Shown piece by piece: positions 11,780 to 21,032 of a DNA stretch of 64,000 nt. A program made the position numbers and the translations under genes. Source of the stretch: Symbiodinium natans. Its lineage: Eukaryota > Sar > Dinophyceae > Suessiales > Symbiodiniaceae. The notes under the pieces were generated by a model, which saw only the letters and a program-made list of their open reading frames with translations, had not been told where the DNA came from and searched no databases. Position 1 is the first letter of the stretch, and each line of letters opens with the position of its first letter. The DNA is taken from contig CAJNDS010000868.1 of assembly GCA_905221605.1 (NCBI GenBank), forward strand, positions 481,607-545,606. The letters are read 5' to 3'.

Positions 11780-14700
11780 TCACGTTCCAGCGGCCCGTTC
11801 CTCACCAAGGAACTCGGCATTCACCACCCAGCCATCCTTGAGGCAATGCTTACAAAGCGTCTTAGCCCTGGGCTGTGAATATCGCAGAACATCACAGTCA
11901 CTGCTTGCGTGCATACAGTTCCCACCCACTGTTGTATACAAAGTGGCACTCGCAGGAATAACCACCACTTTCTTAACCCACAGCCATTTATACAGCTGCC
12001 GAAAGAGGCACCATGCCAATTCCCAGAGTATAATTGCTGCCACCAAATACGCAACAAGGTCTGAATTGTTGATAACCATTTCAATACCTTGAGCCAGAAC
12101 CATCACCGTAGATGTGTTGGCGACCTTGCACACCCCTTCTTCCGAGCAAAAGAAACCAGCAGTTGACACTTCTTCGCCACCAGTTGCCATCCCTTGCAGA
12201 GATGCAGCCACCATCATGACCGCCATTGCAAGCGAGGCCCTCTTCAAGTCAGTCCCTTGTACCAACAGTCGGAGACCCCAAAGTGCCTTTTGCTTTGCAT
12301 ACACCTGTCCACTCATCAACTTGGTCAACAGGTCAGCGATCATATACTCGCCGCGAAGATGCGCTATCACCATATAACCACGGTCCACCAGAGACCTGAC
12401 ACCGGCTGCTCGAATTCTCAGGTGTCTTGTCCTCCAGCTTCCAGCAGGATATTGAATGATCGAGCACGTTGAAACCGAATCTGTATACAGCACTTTTTGC
12501 AGCGATTCTTCACCTGTTCCAACCAAAGCGGCAATTATAGGGGTGCACGACTGAATCATCGTTGCTCCCTCTATGGACGCATGTAATTCAGCTTCAGCTG
12601 TACTTAAAGCCACCGTTGATTGTCTTTGTGTTGCCCACATCACTGGACAGTCACCCCACACCACCACCGCTCCTGAGTGGCTCTTTTCATTTTCACCTGC
12701 TGCAAAGCTGGCATCCGCGTAGGACTCCACCACCTTAACGCCTCGTCCATAACGCAACACCTCATTTCTTTCTTTTTCGCATGTTGCGATTGCTCCGAAC
12801 GTCAAGCCTAACGTTGGAGTTGCAGCAAGGTATCGGAAAACCTCCTCAGCCTTTTTAACCACAAATCGCGGCCTTCGGGATGTCCACAAAGACAACTGGC
12901 TCGTGCAGAACGCCAAATCAGGTCGAGTTTTGATTGCCACCCAGAGGAACTCCCCTACGGCACCTTGAGCCGCTCGCAAGGAAGGAATATCTACCTCCTC
13001 TTCTTCACCTGGAGTTTCTTTCACCATTGGCAGGTTACTACCTTTTCCAGTTTCATCAATCTGATACCCTCTTCGGTTCAGCAAATCTCTCACGAAGTCC
13101 TCCTGGTTGAGAAAGAAGCTGCCATTTCGATACCAGATTTGGACACCCAAAAACTTCAGGAATCCATCACCACAGCCTGGACCACAGAACTCGGGTTCAG
13201 AAGTTTTCCACTCCTTCCTGATCTGTTCCAAGGCCTCCCGGAGCACTGTCATAGTCCCAGCCATCAAAAAATCATCCACGTAAAGACCCATTGTCCCTAC
13301 CAACTTGCTTGCACCTTCCGGCTTTTCTTGTGCCATAATAAGGAACAGACTTGGGTCTGCATTGGACCTCTGAAAGCTCATTGCTTGTCCATCCTTTGAC
13401 ACCCAAGACATACCTTGAAGACGTTGGTCTCGCCACTCCACCCATGCTGCAGGACTTTCGGCCAAACCGTACAAGGCCTTTCTCACAATCCACCGCTCCT
13501 CTTTTGTGCAAAGACCCAATTTCACCGCCGCCCTTGGGGGCTGCACCACCACCAGACGCCCTTCTCTTTGCGCCCTATTCATCGGCGCCGTCAGAAAAGC
13601 TTTGGAAATGTCTAAGCCAGCGATGATCCACACCATATATGCTGCGTGCCTCACTTGACACCTGAATGTAGTTGAATCTAAACCTGGAGCGTACAGCGAG
13701 TGACGACTGAGTGACCTCGGCCCTTCATATTCTGTAGCTGCCGTTGACGAAATGAAGTTTCCACATGCACAGATACGGGCACGTCGCCTCCCTGTCCCTT
13801 GCTTCCGGGTAAACACCACCAGACTGGGAACGTACTCAATCACCGGTGCATTAGGCTCTTCCGCCAATTTGTCCAGCTTTTCTTGAGTCGTTGGTTCCAC
13901 CACCTCCAACTCTTTTACCAAAGACGTCACCTCGTCCGACAATGATTCCCTCCACTTTTCCAGCTCTTGCATGGCTTCTTGTGTAGGGATTGTTTTTGTT
14001 TGCAGGAACTCAACCTCCTCTGCTGCCTCAAGTGCAGTATTTTCTTGCACCATTTGCTGAACTTGAGCTGCTTTGACCAAAAACTTCGAGAGCTGTTCCT
14101 CAGCCCTTTTCGCTTTAACCAGCCATTCTCTAGTCTCTGATCCTTTTTCCTCATTCGACTCATTGGCCGATCCATGGAACTCGTCCAAAATGCAACATTC
14201 CTGTTCAGCAATTAGGCGCCGAATACTCAAATGCTCCTCTAGAGCCCATTGATGCGCTTCGAACACAGCGTAGTCGACTTCCTCTGCAAGGTCATCCAGC
14301 GAGGTCTCTTTCAACGTCATTTTTAACCACTTCCTTTTTTCACCTTCTTCAGCTTGTGGTTCTGGAAGAGGAAACTTGCATTGGAAAAGATAGCACCTAT
14401 CCTTGTAGCCCAAACGCTCCATAAAAACAGGTGTGTACCCTGTCAAGGATACCCTGTTCCCTTTCCAAGGCATAGGACCATGCAGTTTTCTCGGAAAGAA
14501 CGACATGAAGTTCCAGTGGATATCCACCAATTTTCCAGGTAAGACTTTCTTCCCATAGGATTGCTCCACCACTTCAGCTCCTTCCTCTAAAACCTTTTCA
14601 TCCTCAACCCACAGCTGACCATCTTTATAGTCACCAAAGCCACACACATAATTGCAGCAATGCTTTTCATTGTGACTATCCCTATGCAATGACACCGGAG

Positions 14701-17700
14701 CATTGCACGAGATCTGAAGAGCAGAAAATTTGGCTTCAGGATTGTGGTGCCTCACGAATGATGCCAAATAACGACATAGCCATGGTCTTCGATGAGTCTC
14801 TTTTGTAATACCACACACTCCGCCATGAGTATAGTGGCCCAACACCAGAGCTCGCGTACTTGTACACCAATTGTTGATACCACCTCTTCGATTCACCCTC
14901 TTTGGGTATACAATCCCTTCCAAAAGCTCCTCGCAGTCCACGTAATCATACATAGACCTTTCATACATTGACTTGGCTTTTTGCTCTTCTTTTTCCAACT
15001 GTGTTCCATCCTCAGCAGTCTCACTTTTGCAGACCAAATAAGCATTTTCATGAGGAGAACAGCAAGTCGGCCAATACTCATCACCAGGAACATTGTCCTC
15101 AACATCTGCATTTTCTTCCAGCTCCCCCAGACCCTGCATGTCATCCTCGAAAATTTCTAAGGGCGGACTCTCCCCCCGCTTGCGGAGCAAGCGCAAGGAG
15201 CCCACATGACCACGCAGTGAAGAGGCCGGGCTTTTCTCCATCAACCGATGGCGAACTGGAGGATCGCGAGGCGGAGGTAAAGGAGGACCTTCCTCATCAG
15301 CGAACCGAAGCGCCGGTTTTTTCCCCTTGAGACGATGCTCTGGAGGAGAAGGCTCCTGTTCTTCTACCACCCCTTCCAGCTCCAATTCAGGCGGTTCCTT
15401 TATATTGGAAAAAATCGTAGTGCAGGGAAATAACACCAGTTCATCCGGATCTTTTGCAGTCCCTTGAGCTTCCACCCAATAACCACCAGGTAGGTCATCG
15501 CATGGACCCAAAAGAAGCGCAGGCTGCGTACGATCGACCCATTGCCGACCTTTCTTTGTTCCATCCGGACCCAGCAACTCCCACGGACGACGTTTGACTT
15601 GAATCTGAGCACCAAAGGGAAGCAATGATTTAGGATTTAACCCCAACTCCCTTTCAGCTTTCTGCCACCGTAACATTGACCAATGGCGAGCAGCCAGTGC
15701 CCAGTACGCCGGCCCGAGTCGCGCCTCCTTTAAGAGCGATCTGACACCACGTTTGAATAAACCCACACATGCTTCAGCGCGCCCATTTGTTTGCGGGACT
15801 CCAGGATCACCAGTGGTCCTATATATCAGACGAGTTTCACAAAAGGACCGGAAGCGTGCATTGACAAACTCCCCCGCTCGATCTGAGTGGATTCTCAACA
15901 CCGGATACCCATGTCTCTGCAAGCGCACCATCATTCTTTGAACTGCCGACAAAACAGTTGTTTGCTGTTTATCCACAATCGGCTCCACCATAACGAAGTT
16001 GATCATACGGACAGGTTGGGTCAAGTGGTCCTTCAGTTCCTTCCAGGATTTTTCAGAAGCTTGGATTTTCAACACCTCTGCCTCCAGAATTGGCGCAGGT
16101 TCCACCGGTGCAGAGTCTTCCTCCTCGAAGTTCGCGACTGCATCGCCTAACCATTCTCCAACACCAGCACCTTCATCTGCCACCTGATCTTCCACCTCAT
16201 CCGCATCTTCCTCCTTTTCTGGAGGGCGACCCACATTGGGATCCAACATTGGAAACTGATACACACCAATAACAGCGTGTCGTGGCTTCTGCTGGTGAGC
16301 ATCCTTTGAACACTTGTATGGACCCGCTAAGTCCAATGATAAAGTGTAAGCATCCCCATGCTTTCGCCTCAAATGGCGACGCTCTTTTCCAGCGGCAGAC
16401 ACACAGATTTGACAATCACGTCTGAAAGGAATATGCCCCCTTAGGCAATGGTCACGGAAAGCTCGCTCCTCAGTCGTCAACCTCCGTAACGTCCCTTCTC
16501 GTTCTTCCTTTTTTAACACCATAGCTTCCCGCTCAGCATCGCTCTCATGCAACCATTGTGCTAACCTGTGACGTATTCTTTTAACCAATCCAAACGCCCA
16601 TCGCGCCCATATAGAGGATTGTCCAATACGCTCTTCCAGGGTAGAAGCGAATGTTGCTGACCACGGAACAACCACGCGAACTTGTTCCAACGATTCCCAT
16701 AGTTCCAGGTCAGACACCAGGAAAGTCGTAGGTTTCACCAGAGCATGTCCCAACGCTCCTTGATCAAAATGTGCAGCGTACATTCCATAACGCTCACAAA
16801 AGTTTTTAACCTCTGGCCAACTCCAGAAGGTAGGACTTGAGAGCCCTTCCTGAGAACCATCCACCAGATCCTCAGCACTCAAGACCGTTTTGCCATTCTG
16901 AGAGAAATCTTTCCCTATGAGTTCAGGGTCCCCAGGGCTTTCCATGCCAAAGAAGACAGAACCTCCATTGATGACTTCAGCAGTTCCACACCTTGAATGC
17001 ACCGCCACGTCATATAGGAAAAGCATCTTCAGAAGTAAAACACCATCCTTTTGAGCTAATTCTTGATGTGGCCAAGGAAGACTTTTTAATCCCAACCGTT
17101 CAGGCCCACAGCGTCGGCGCAATACAGGTGGACCGCCGTCTTCACCTCTCAACCTTGACACTGTCCTGCATGGAGGTCCTCCAACCACAGCAACCACCTT
17201 TCCTTCAGCCGCCAGATGCAGAAGATACTTCCAGACGCTCGAATTATGTAGGTCACCGCCTTTTGTCAAATCCAGCTCCAGTACTTCCACACCCCGACTG
17301 GGAAAATGCCATTTTTGTTTCCCCGAAAATAGGTGTACCACCACCCTTTTTGCTCGTGCCAGCCGTCTCCTTTTATGACGGTTGAAAGGCAACGCCGCAA
17401 TATCTCCACGTGGCAACAGCTCCATCAGCATATTTTCTGGTATATCCCCATAATACCACCGAAGAAACCTCCAGCATGCCTGGACGAACTCCTCCTCATT
17501 CGCTGACGCTGTCCGCGCTGCGCTTTGCAACGACGTTTTTACAGCCACCTCGTTGTCCGTATTCGGACACCCTTGAACCATACGTGCCACCTTCAAAGCT
17601 TGCTTTGGTGAGCACCAATCCATTTCATAAATGATCTGAAGCGCCACCTCCTTTTCCAAACAGGGGCACCCATTCAGATCACGAACGCGAAGTTCCCCCA

Positions 17701-19663
17701 GAACAGGATGTGAGGCTGTGCACTTGCCACCACGCCACTGAACTCTGAGACCAACCAAGGCGCTCGCTTTGCCAATTGGCACTAGTGGATCTACCATTTC
17801 AGGAGTTACCAGGGTCCCACCTGGGGTAATACACATCTCCCGAGATCCAACAGCTAAAGACACCAACACCTTTTGCTGCGGAAGCTGTTCACCAGGACGA
17901 AGTGATCTGAGAGGATGTGATGCTCCCGAGTCCAACATGCCCATTCCCGAACACTCATTGGTGTCAGAAACCCTGGCCACATGTAGAACGCATACTCCTC
18001 GGCCTTCTCCCTGCTTCGGCAACAACGTGGCATCCGACGAACCGACTCCACAGTCCGCCCTTCCATTCCTCCATTGAGAATGGGACCAAGACGCACGCTG
18101 CCTTTCAGCATGCAAAACCATTTTTTCAGCTGTTTTGTAATCCATAACCAAACAGCCATGTTCAAACCACAAGAGCTGGTCCAGCGAAGATTTTGCACCC
18201 ATGTGACACGTTCCATTGATCACAGTGAGGTTCGCCCCAAACTCCAAAATCAACCAGAGAGGGATAATCAGGGGCCCATTGTCTTCCCTAATCAACGTCC
18301 CTTTCTCTGTAATCCTCATTGTCACACCACCAAGCGCGCTTTGCACCATAACAGTAGTGTCTGGTAAACATTCCCATGGAAAAAGCGTCCGCACAAGATG
18401 CGTAGCAGCTGTATCCACCAACGCCACTCTCCCTTCCTGCTGAAGCAGCCCAGAGCCACATAACATTCGAATACTGGGATCCCCGCTTGATGCCGACTGT
18501 TCTGATGACAGCTTCATAGATTTCAGCACTTCTAACGCTTCAACAAGGACCTGATTGGCCGTTGATGGCGATGAGGGACTTGCAGAACCTTTATCCAATC
18601 CCGCATTAGCCGTCTCATCTCCCCCTTCAGCTACCTCTGCCTTTTTGGCATTTCCCCATTTCGCACCTTTGCCGCCCTTTCCCCCTTTGGGAGAGTTCCC
18701 TTTAGATCTACTCCTCTCAGGATTTGAGTCCACATTGGAACTTGCACCATCCTTATATGGACATTGCGGCTGCAGATGGCCAACGGCCCCACACTCAAAA
18801 CATCTTCCTCGCTCAAGGGAGTCTTTGTCATGGCGAAATTTGCAGCGGGATCCGAACTTGCAACCTGCATCGGTCTTCCCATATATCCAACAGAAAGGAC
18901 GTTCACCATCTCCGCTGTACCTTTTTCCTTTCCCTTTGCCTTTGTCACCCTCCTCCGTCTCGTCACCAGTTCCCTTTTGGGCCTTGTTTAACCTGGCCCT
19001 TTTCTTGGCGTCCGAGTCCTGCTTCACCTCTTGTTCCCCAGCACTATGCAGTAGCAGTTCAAACTCTGCCTGTAACATTTCAGCTAGTTTTGTCGCAGTT
19101 TCAGAGGTCGGCGAGTAGTCCACCCCCAATTTCTCCCGAAAGGATGCCACTCTGAAATGAACCGTAGGGTGTTTCGCCAGCAACGCGGATGATAAACCAT
19201 CCAATCCCTTGATAAGCAAGGTAGCGTCCGGCTCGGCCGCTCTCAGCTCCCTTAATCGGGAACGCCATTGCGCCCATTGACGCACTCCCTTAATGGCCTC
19301 TGAGATCGAGGTTGCTGGAGATGGTTGCACCAAGAAGTTCAACATTGTGCTGCGCTCATTTGCTCCACCTGGTTGGTAGACCGTCAGCAATTTGTAGAAT
19401 ATCATCACTGACCCCAACATTCGAGTGGAAACGATCTCGGTCTTCAATCTCTCCGGGATCGCCTGTAGCAGCAAAGACACCGCTCTCTGCTCCAACAAAA
19501 CATGCACAGTTTGAACCACTTTGAGCCCTTCCAGCTCAGCCTTGATGCCCAACCTTTCCAGCGGAGAAACACTCAACCATTTGGCATACGCTAGACGCAT
19601 TGCCACCACACTCTTCCTGTATCTGTCAGTGAAGACAACATTGGTTCGATCATTGCGATCCAA
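11780..19663 (-). CDS. Copia Gag-Pol polyprotein (ORF2) with methylase-like and dioxygenase-like insertions
   Basis: 2627 residues. The first codon is TTG, and the first ATG is residue 22, so it is probably read as a continuation of ORF1. Order of parts: capsid-like region 1-205; CCCH finger C258/C268/C274/H278; CCHC knuckle C288/C291/H296/C301; two protease-like motifs, DTAATH at 417 and DSGASH at 578; methyltransferase-like domain ~770-990 (HLFSG 777, PPC 830-832); integrase zinc motif H1072/H1077/C1084/C1087 and catalytic D1111, D1261, E1297 (35 residues between the last two), with an acidic insertion ~1145-1195; 2-oxoglutarate-oxygenase-like domain ~1595-1770 (HRDSHN at 1660); coiled coil ~1840-1935; RT ~1945-2180 with D2018 and YVDD 2128-2131; RNase H ~2310-2450 with D2317, E2357, D2395 and D2444; a hydrophobic segment ~2537-2570; and a terminal Cys/His cluster 2583-2607. 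The catalytic residues of integrase, RT and RNase H are present. The two inserted enzyme-like domains are assigned from motifs only. Confidence 0.95.
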   Translation of the reverse strand: MDRNDRTNVVFTDRYRKSVVAMRLAYAKWLSVSPLERLGIKAELEGLKVVQTVHVLLEQRAVSLLLQAIPERLKTEIVSTRMLGSVMIFYKLLTVYQPGGANERSTMLNFLVQPSPATSISEAIKGVRQWAQWRSRLRELRAAEPDATLLIKGLDGLSSALLAKHPTVHFRVASFREKLGVDYSPTSETATKLAEMLQAEFELLLHSAGEQEVKQDSDAKKRARLNKAQKGTGDETEEGDKGKGKGKRYSGDGERPFCWIYGKTDAGCKFGSRCKFRHDKDSLERGRCFECGAVGHLQPQCPYKDGASSNVDSNPERSRSKGNSPKGGKGGKGAKWGNAKKAEVAEGGDETANAGLDKGSASPSSPSTANQVLVEALEVLKSMKLSSEQSASSGDPSIRMLCGSGLLQQEGRVALVDTAATHLVRTLFPWECLPDTTVMVQSALGGVTMRITEKGTLIREDNGPLIIPLWLILEFGANLTVINGTCHMGAKSSLDQLLWFEHGCLVMDYKTAEKMVLHAERQRASWSHSQWRNGRADCGVGSSDATLLPKQGEGRGVCVLHVARVSDTNECSGMGMLDSGASHPLRSLRPGEQLPQQKVLVSLAVGSREMCITPGGTLVTPEMVDPLVPIGKASALVGLRVQWRGGKCTASHPVLGELRVRDLNGCPCLEKEVALQIIYEMDWCSPKQALKVARMVQGCPNTDNEVAVKTSLQSAARTASANEEEFVQACWRFLRWYYGDIPENMLMELLPRGDIAALPFNRHKRRRLARAKRVVVHLFSGKQKWHFPSRGVEVLELDLTKGGDLHNSSVWKYLLHLAAEGKVVAVVGGPPCRTVSRLRGEDGGPPVLRRRCGPERLGLKSLPWPHQELAQKDGVLLLKMLFLYDVAVHSRCGTAEVINGGSVFFGMESPGDPELIGKDFSQNGKTVLSAEDLVDGSQEGLSSPTFWSWPEVKNFCERYGMYAAHFDQGALGHALVKPTTFLVSDLELWESLEQVRVVVPWSATFASTLEERIGQSSIWARWAFGLVKRIRHRLAQWLHESDAEREAMVLKKEEREGTLRRLTTEERAFRDHCLRGHIPFRRDCQICVSAAGKERRHLRRKHGDAYTLSLDLAGPYKCSKDAHQQKPRHAVIGVYQFPMLDPNVGRPPEKEEDADEVEDQVADEGAGVGEWLGDAVANFEEEDSAPVEPAPILEAEVLKIQASEKSWKELKDHLTQPVRMINFVMVEPIVDKQQTTVLSAVQRMMVRLQRHGYPVLRIHSDRAGEFVNARFRSFCETRLIYRTTGDPGVPQTNGRAEACVGLFKRGVRSLLKEARLGPAYWALAARHWSMLRWQKAERELGLNPKSLLPFGAQIQVKRRPWELLGPDGTKKGRQWVDRTQPALLLGPCDDLPGGYWVEAQGTAKDPDELVLFPCTTIFSNIKEPPELELEGVVEEQEPSPPEHRLKGKKPALRFADEEGPPLPPPRDPPVRHRLMEKSPASSLRGHVGSLRLLRKRGESPPLEIFEDDMQGLGELEENADVEDNVPGDEYWPTCCSPHENAYLVCKSETAEDGTQLEKEEQKAKSMYERSMYDYVDCEELLEGIVYPKRVNRRGGINNWCTSTRALVLGHYTHGGVCGITKETHRRPWLCRYLASFVRHHNPEAKFSALQISCNAPVSLHRDSHNEKHCCNYVCGFGDYKDGQLWVEDEKVLEEGAEVVEQSYGKKVLPGKLVDIHWNFMSFFPRKLHGPMPWKGNRVSLTGYTPVFMERLGYKDRCYLFQCKFPLPEPQAEEGEKRKWLKMTLKETSLDDLAEEVDYAVFEAHQWALEEHLSIRRLIAEQECCILDEFHGSANESNEEKGSETREWLVKAKRAEEQLSKFLVKAAQVQQMVQENTALEAAEEVEFLQTKTIPTQEAMQELEKWRESLSDEVTSLVKELEVVEPTTQEKLDKLAEEPNAPVIEYVPSLVVFTRKQGTGRRRARICACGNFISSTAATEYEGPRSLSRHSLYAPGLDSTTFRCQVRHAAYMVWIIAGLDISKAFLTAPMNRAQREGRLVVVQPPRAAVKLGLCTKEERWIVRKALYGLAESPAAWVEWRDQRLQGMSWVSKDGQAMSFQRSNADPSLFLIMAQEKPEGASKLVGTMGLYVDDFLMAGTMTVLREALEQIRKEWKTSEPEFCGPGCGDGFLKFLGVQIWYRNGSFFLNQEDFVRDLLNRRGYQIDETGKGSNLPMVKETPGEEEEVDIPSLRAAQGAVGEFLWVAIKTRPDLAFCTSQLSLWTSRRPRFVVKKAEEVFRYLAATPTLGLTFGAIATCEKERNEVLRYGRGVKVVESYADASFAAGENEKSHSGAVVVWGDCPVMWATQRQSTVALSTAEAELHASIEGATMIQSCTPIIAALVGTGEESLQKVLYTDSVSTCSIIQYPAGSWRTRHLRIRAAGVRSLVDRGYMVIAHLRGEYMIADLLTKLMSGQVYAKQKALWGLRLLVQGTDLKRASLAMAVMMVAASLQGMATGGEEVSTAGFFCSEEGVCKVANTSTVMVLAQGIEMVINNSDLVAYLVAAIILWELAWCLFRQLYKWLWVKKVVVIPASATLYTTVGGNCMHASSDCDVLRYSQPRAKTLCKHCLKDGWVVNAEFLGEERAAGT
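14354..14881 (-). other. 2-oxoglutarate/Fe(II) dioxygenase-like domain in ORF2 (TET/JBP-like signature)
   Basis: ORF2 residues ~1595-1770, between integrase and RT, where ordinary copia elements have only a linker. The iron-site pattern HxD...H...R can be read as H1660-R-D1662, distal H1728 and R1737. The HRDSHN string with Asn at +5 resembles the HxDxxN signature of the TET/JBP family of 5-methylpyrimidine oxidases. A Gly/Trp-rich strand (DGQLWVED) follows, as in double-stranded beta-helix folds. The fold and substrate are inferred. Another member of the oxygenase superfamily, or a non-catalytic relic, is possible. Confidence 0.55.
16694..17356 (-). other. Cytosine-C5-methyltransferase-like domain in ORF2
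   Basis: ORF2 residues ~770-990, before the integrase. HLFSG (777-781) resembles methylase motif I, although the glycine loop FSGKQKW lacks the usual FxGxG. LELDLTKGGDL (795-805) resembles the acidic SAM-contact strand. VVGGPPCRTVSRLR (826-839) resembles motif IV with the catalytic PPC cysteine at 832. FFGMESPGDP (904-913) has a Glu (908) where motif VI has ENV. The C-terminal part (HFDQGALGHALVKPTTF, 965-981) may match the motif VIII-X region. The SAM site is degenerate, so activity is uncertain. Confidence 0.55.
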
Positions 19664-20985
19664 TCACCCAGTGCCGTCGGATTGCTTGGTGTGTAGTCTG
19701 CCAAAGTTGGAAGGCTCATCACATGCTTCCCGAGAGCCTCCGGACGTTCGGTTCCAGAACTATCACCAGTGATTGGCATACCACGTGGCACCACTGCTCC
19801 AGGAAGTAAACTGACCCTACCACCAGGCCCTTGAGGTAGTCCATGTTCTATACCGGGCGTAACAGCTGTGAGCGGAACCTTTTCTAATTCCAACTTCCCA
19901 GCGACCATTTTCCACCGATACGGAACATCATCCACCATTGTATATCCGCCCGATCCTGCTGAGTTCTCTTGCGTTGCAGTTTCCCGAGCTGAAACAAAAC
20001 CGGGCTGGTTCCCCACAGGTGCGGCAGAACCATCAACACCTGACGGCACGGAAGTAATCGGAACATGTGTTAAACCAGGTGGTCCACTTGCATATCCACC
20101 ACTTGCAGGACCTCCCGTGGGGTAATTCAATGGAGGCAATCTGGAGGGTTTCTTCCCTTCAGCTACATGCATCATTGGCACTTCTTTTTCATCCTCCACT
20201 TGAACATCCCCCTTCCTGGACCCAGGCAAGGATTGAAGATCACAACCCTTTGGCAGGTCGTAGCCCTCAATAGGCAGCCATGACCCATCCGGCAACACAG
20301 TCCAAAAACCACCCATACCATCCGTGTAGAAAACTTGTCCTGGCAGGTACTGCTTCTCTGGAGTCATTCCTAGAGGATATGCCGTGTTTGCGTCCACCAC
20401 TCCAGAGCTCCGTGCCCTTGAAGCTGACCCAGATGCAGCAGAGGTATAGCTTTTCTCCTCCACCCGATGCAACCTGTTCCCCAGCTCCTTTGTTTGCACA
20501 AGCAACTCTTTCAGCGCACGCTTTACCACCGCCATATCTTCAGTTTGCTCTTCACCACTAACATCAGGAATGAGTTCTTCGTCGGCTTGCACTCCACCAA
20601 TAGTACCTCGCTCCATTTGGCCCATTAAGCCTGACGATGGTCTCTCAACAGGTGCAGGTTCCTGACCCAAAAGATCTTGCAGCGAAGGCGGCCTCCTCGT
20701 ACCTTCACCACTTCTATCCCCTCCGCTCGCGGGAAGACTTGCCGGCCTTGATTGCCTAAGTCTCATTTCTTCTTGAGCCCGCTCGCTCCAGAAAGGATTT
20801 GCTGCTTGAACCGGAACCACTTCGTTTTCCACCTGAGGCGTTGGTTGTATCATTGCAACCTCCCTACCATCTGTCAGCGCTTGTACCATTTGTTGTCGAT
20901 CTTCACCCCCATCACCACGATTTCCTTCGGCTTCATTGGCCGTTGGCGACAGTCCAGGCTCAGAGCGACGCCGCATCATGTCCAT
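19591..20985 (-). CDS. Copia ORF1: N-terminal Gag-like protein
   Basis: The frame is open from 21015, but its first codon there is TTG. The first ATG is at 20985, 62 bases after the 5' LTR, giving 464 residues. Numbering below counts from the TTG. Residues 1-130 are polar and proline-rich, and 158-190 form a heptad-like helix (VVKRALKELLVQTKEL). Residues 220-260 contain YLPGQVFY and LPDGSWLPIEGYDLP. The rest is Gly/Pro-rich until a short GDWIAMIEPML segment and a TAG stop. The reading then continues in the -1 frame in ORF2 (73-base overlap), whose opening residues complete the capsid-like region. It probably forms the start of one Gag-Pol polyprotein. There is no canonical X XXY YYZ slippery heptamer at the overlap, so a simple 1-base deletion is as likely as programmed frameshifting. 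Confidence 0.8.
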   Translation of the reverse strand: MDMMRRRSEPGLSPTANEAEGNRGDGGEDRQQMVQALTDGREVAMIQPTPQVENEVVPVQAANPFWSERAQEEMRLRQSRPASLPASGGDRSGEGTRRPPSLQDLLGQEPAPVERPSSGLMGQMERGTIGGVQADEELIPDVSGEEQTEDMAVVKRALKELLVQTKELGNRLHRVEEKSYTSAASGSASRARSSGVVDANTAYPLGMTPEKQYLPGQVFYTDGMGGFWTVLPDGSWLPIEGYDLPKGCDLQSLPGSRKGDVQVEDEKEVPMMHVAEGKKPSRLPPLNYPTGGPASGGYASGPPGLTHVPITSVPSGVDGSAAPVGNQPGFVSARETATQENSAGSGGYTMVDDVPYRWKMVAGKLELEKVPLTAVTPGIEHGLPQGPGGRVSLLPGAVVPRGMPITGDSSGTERPEALGKHVMSLPTLADYTPSNPTALGDWIAMIEPMLSSLTDTGRVWWQCV

Positions 20986-21032
20986 GGCGTTAAACAAACG
21001 AAAAATCTTTACCAATTCCGCAGGAAGCCTAA

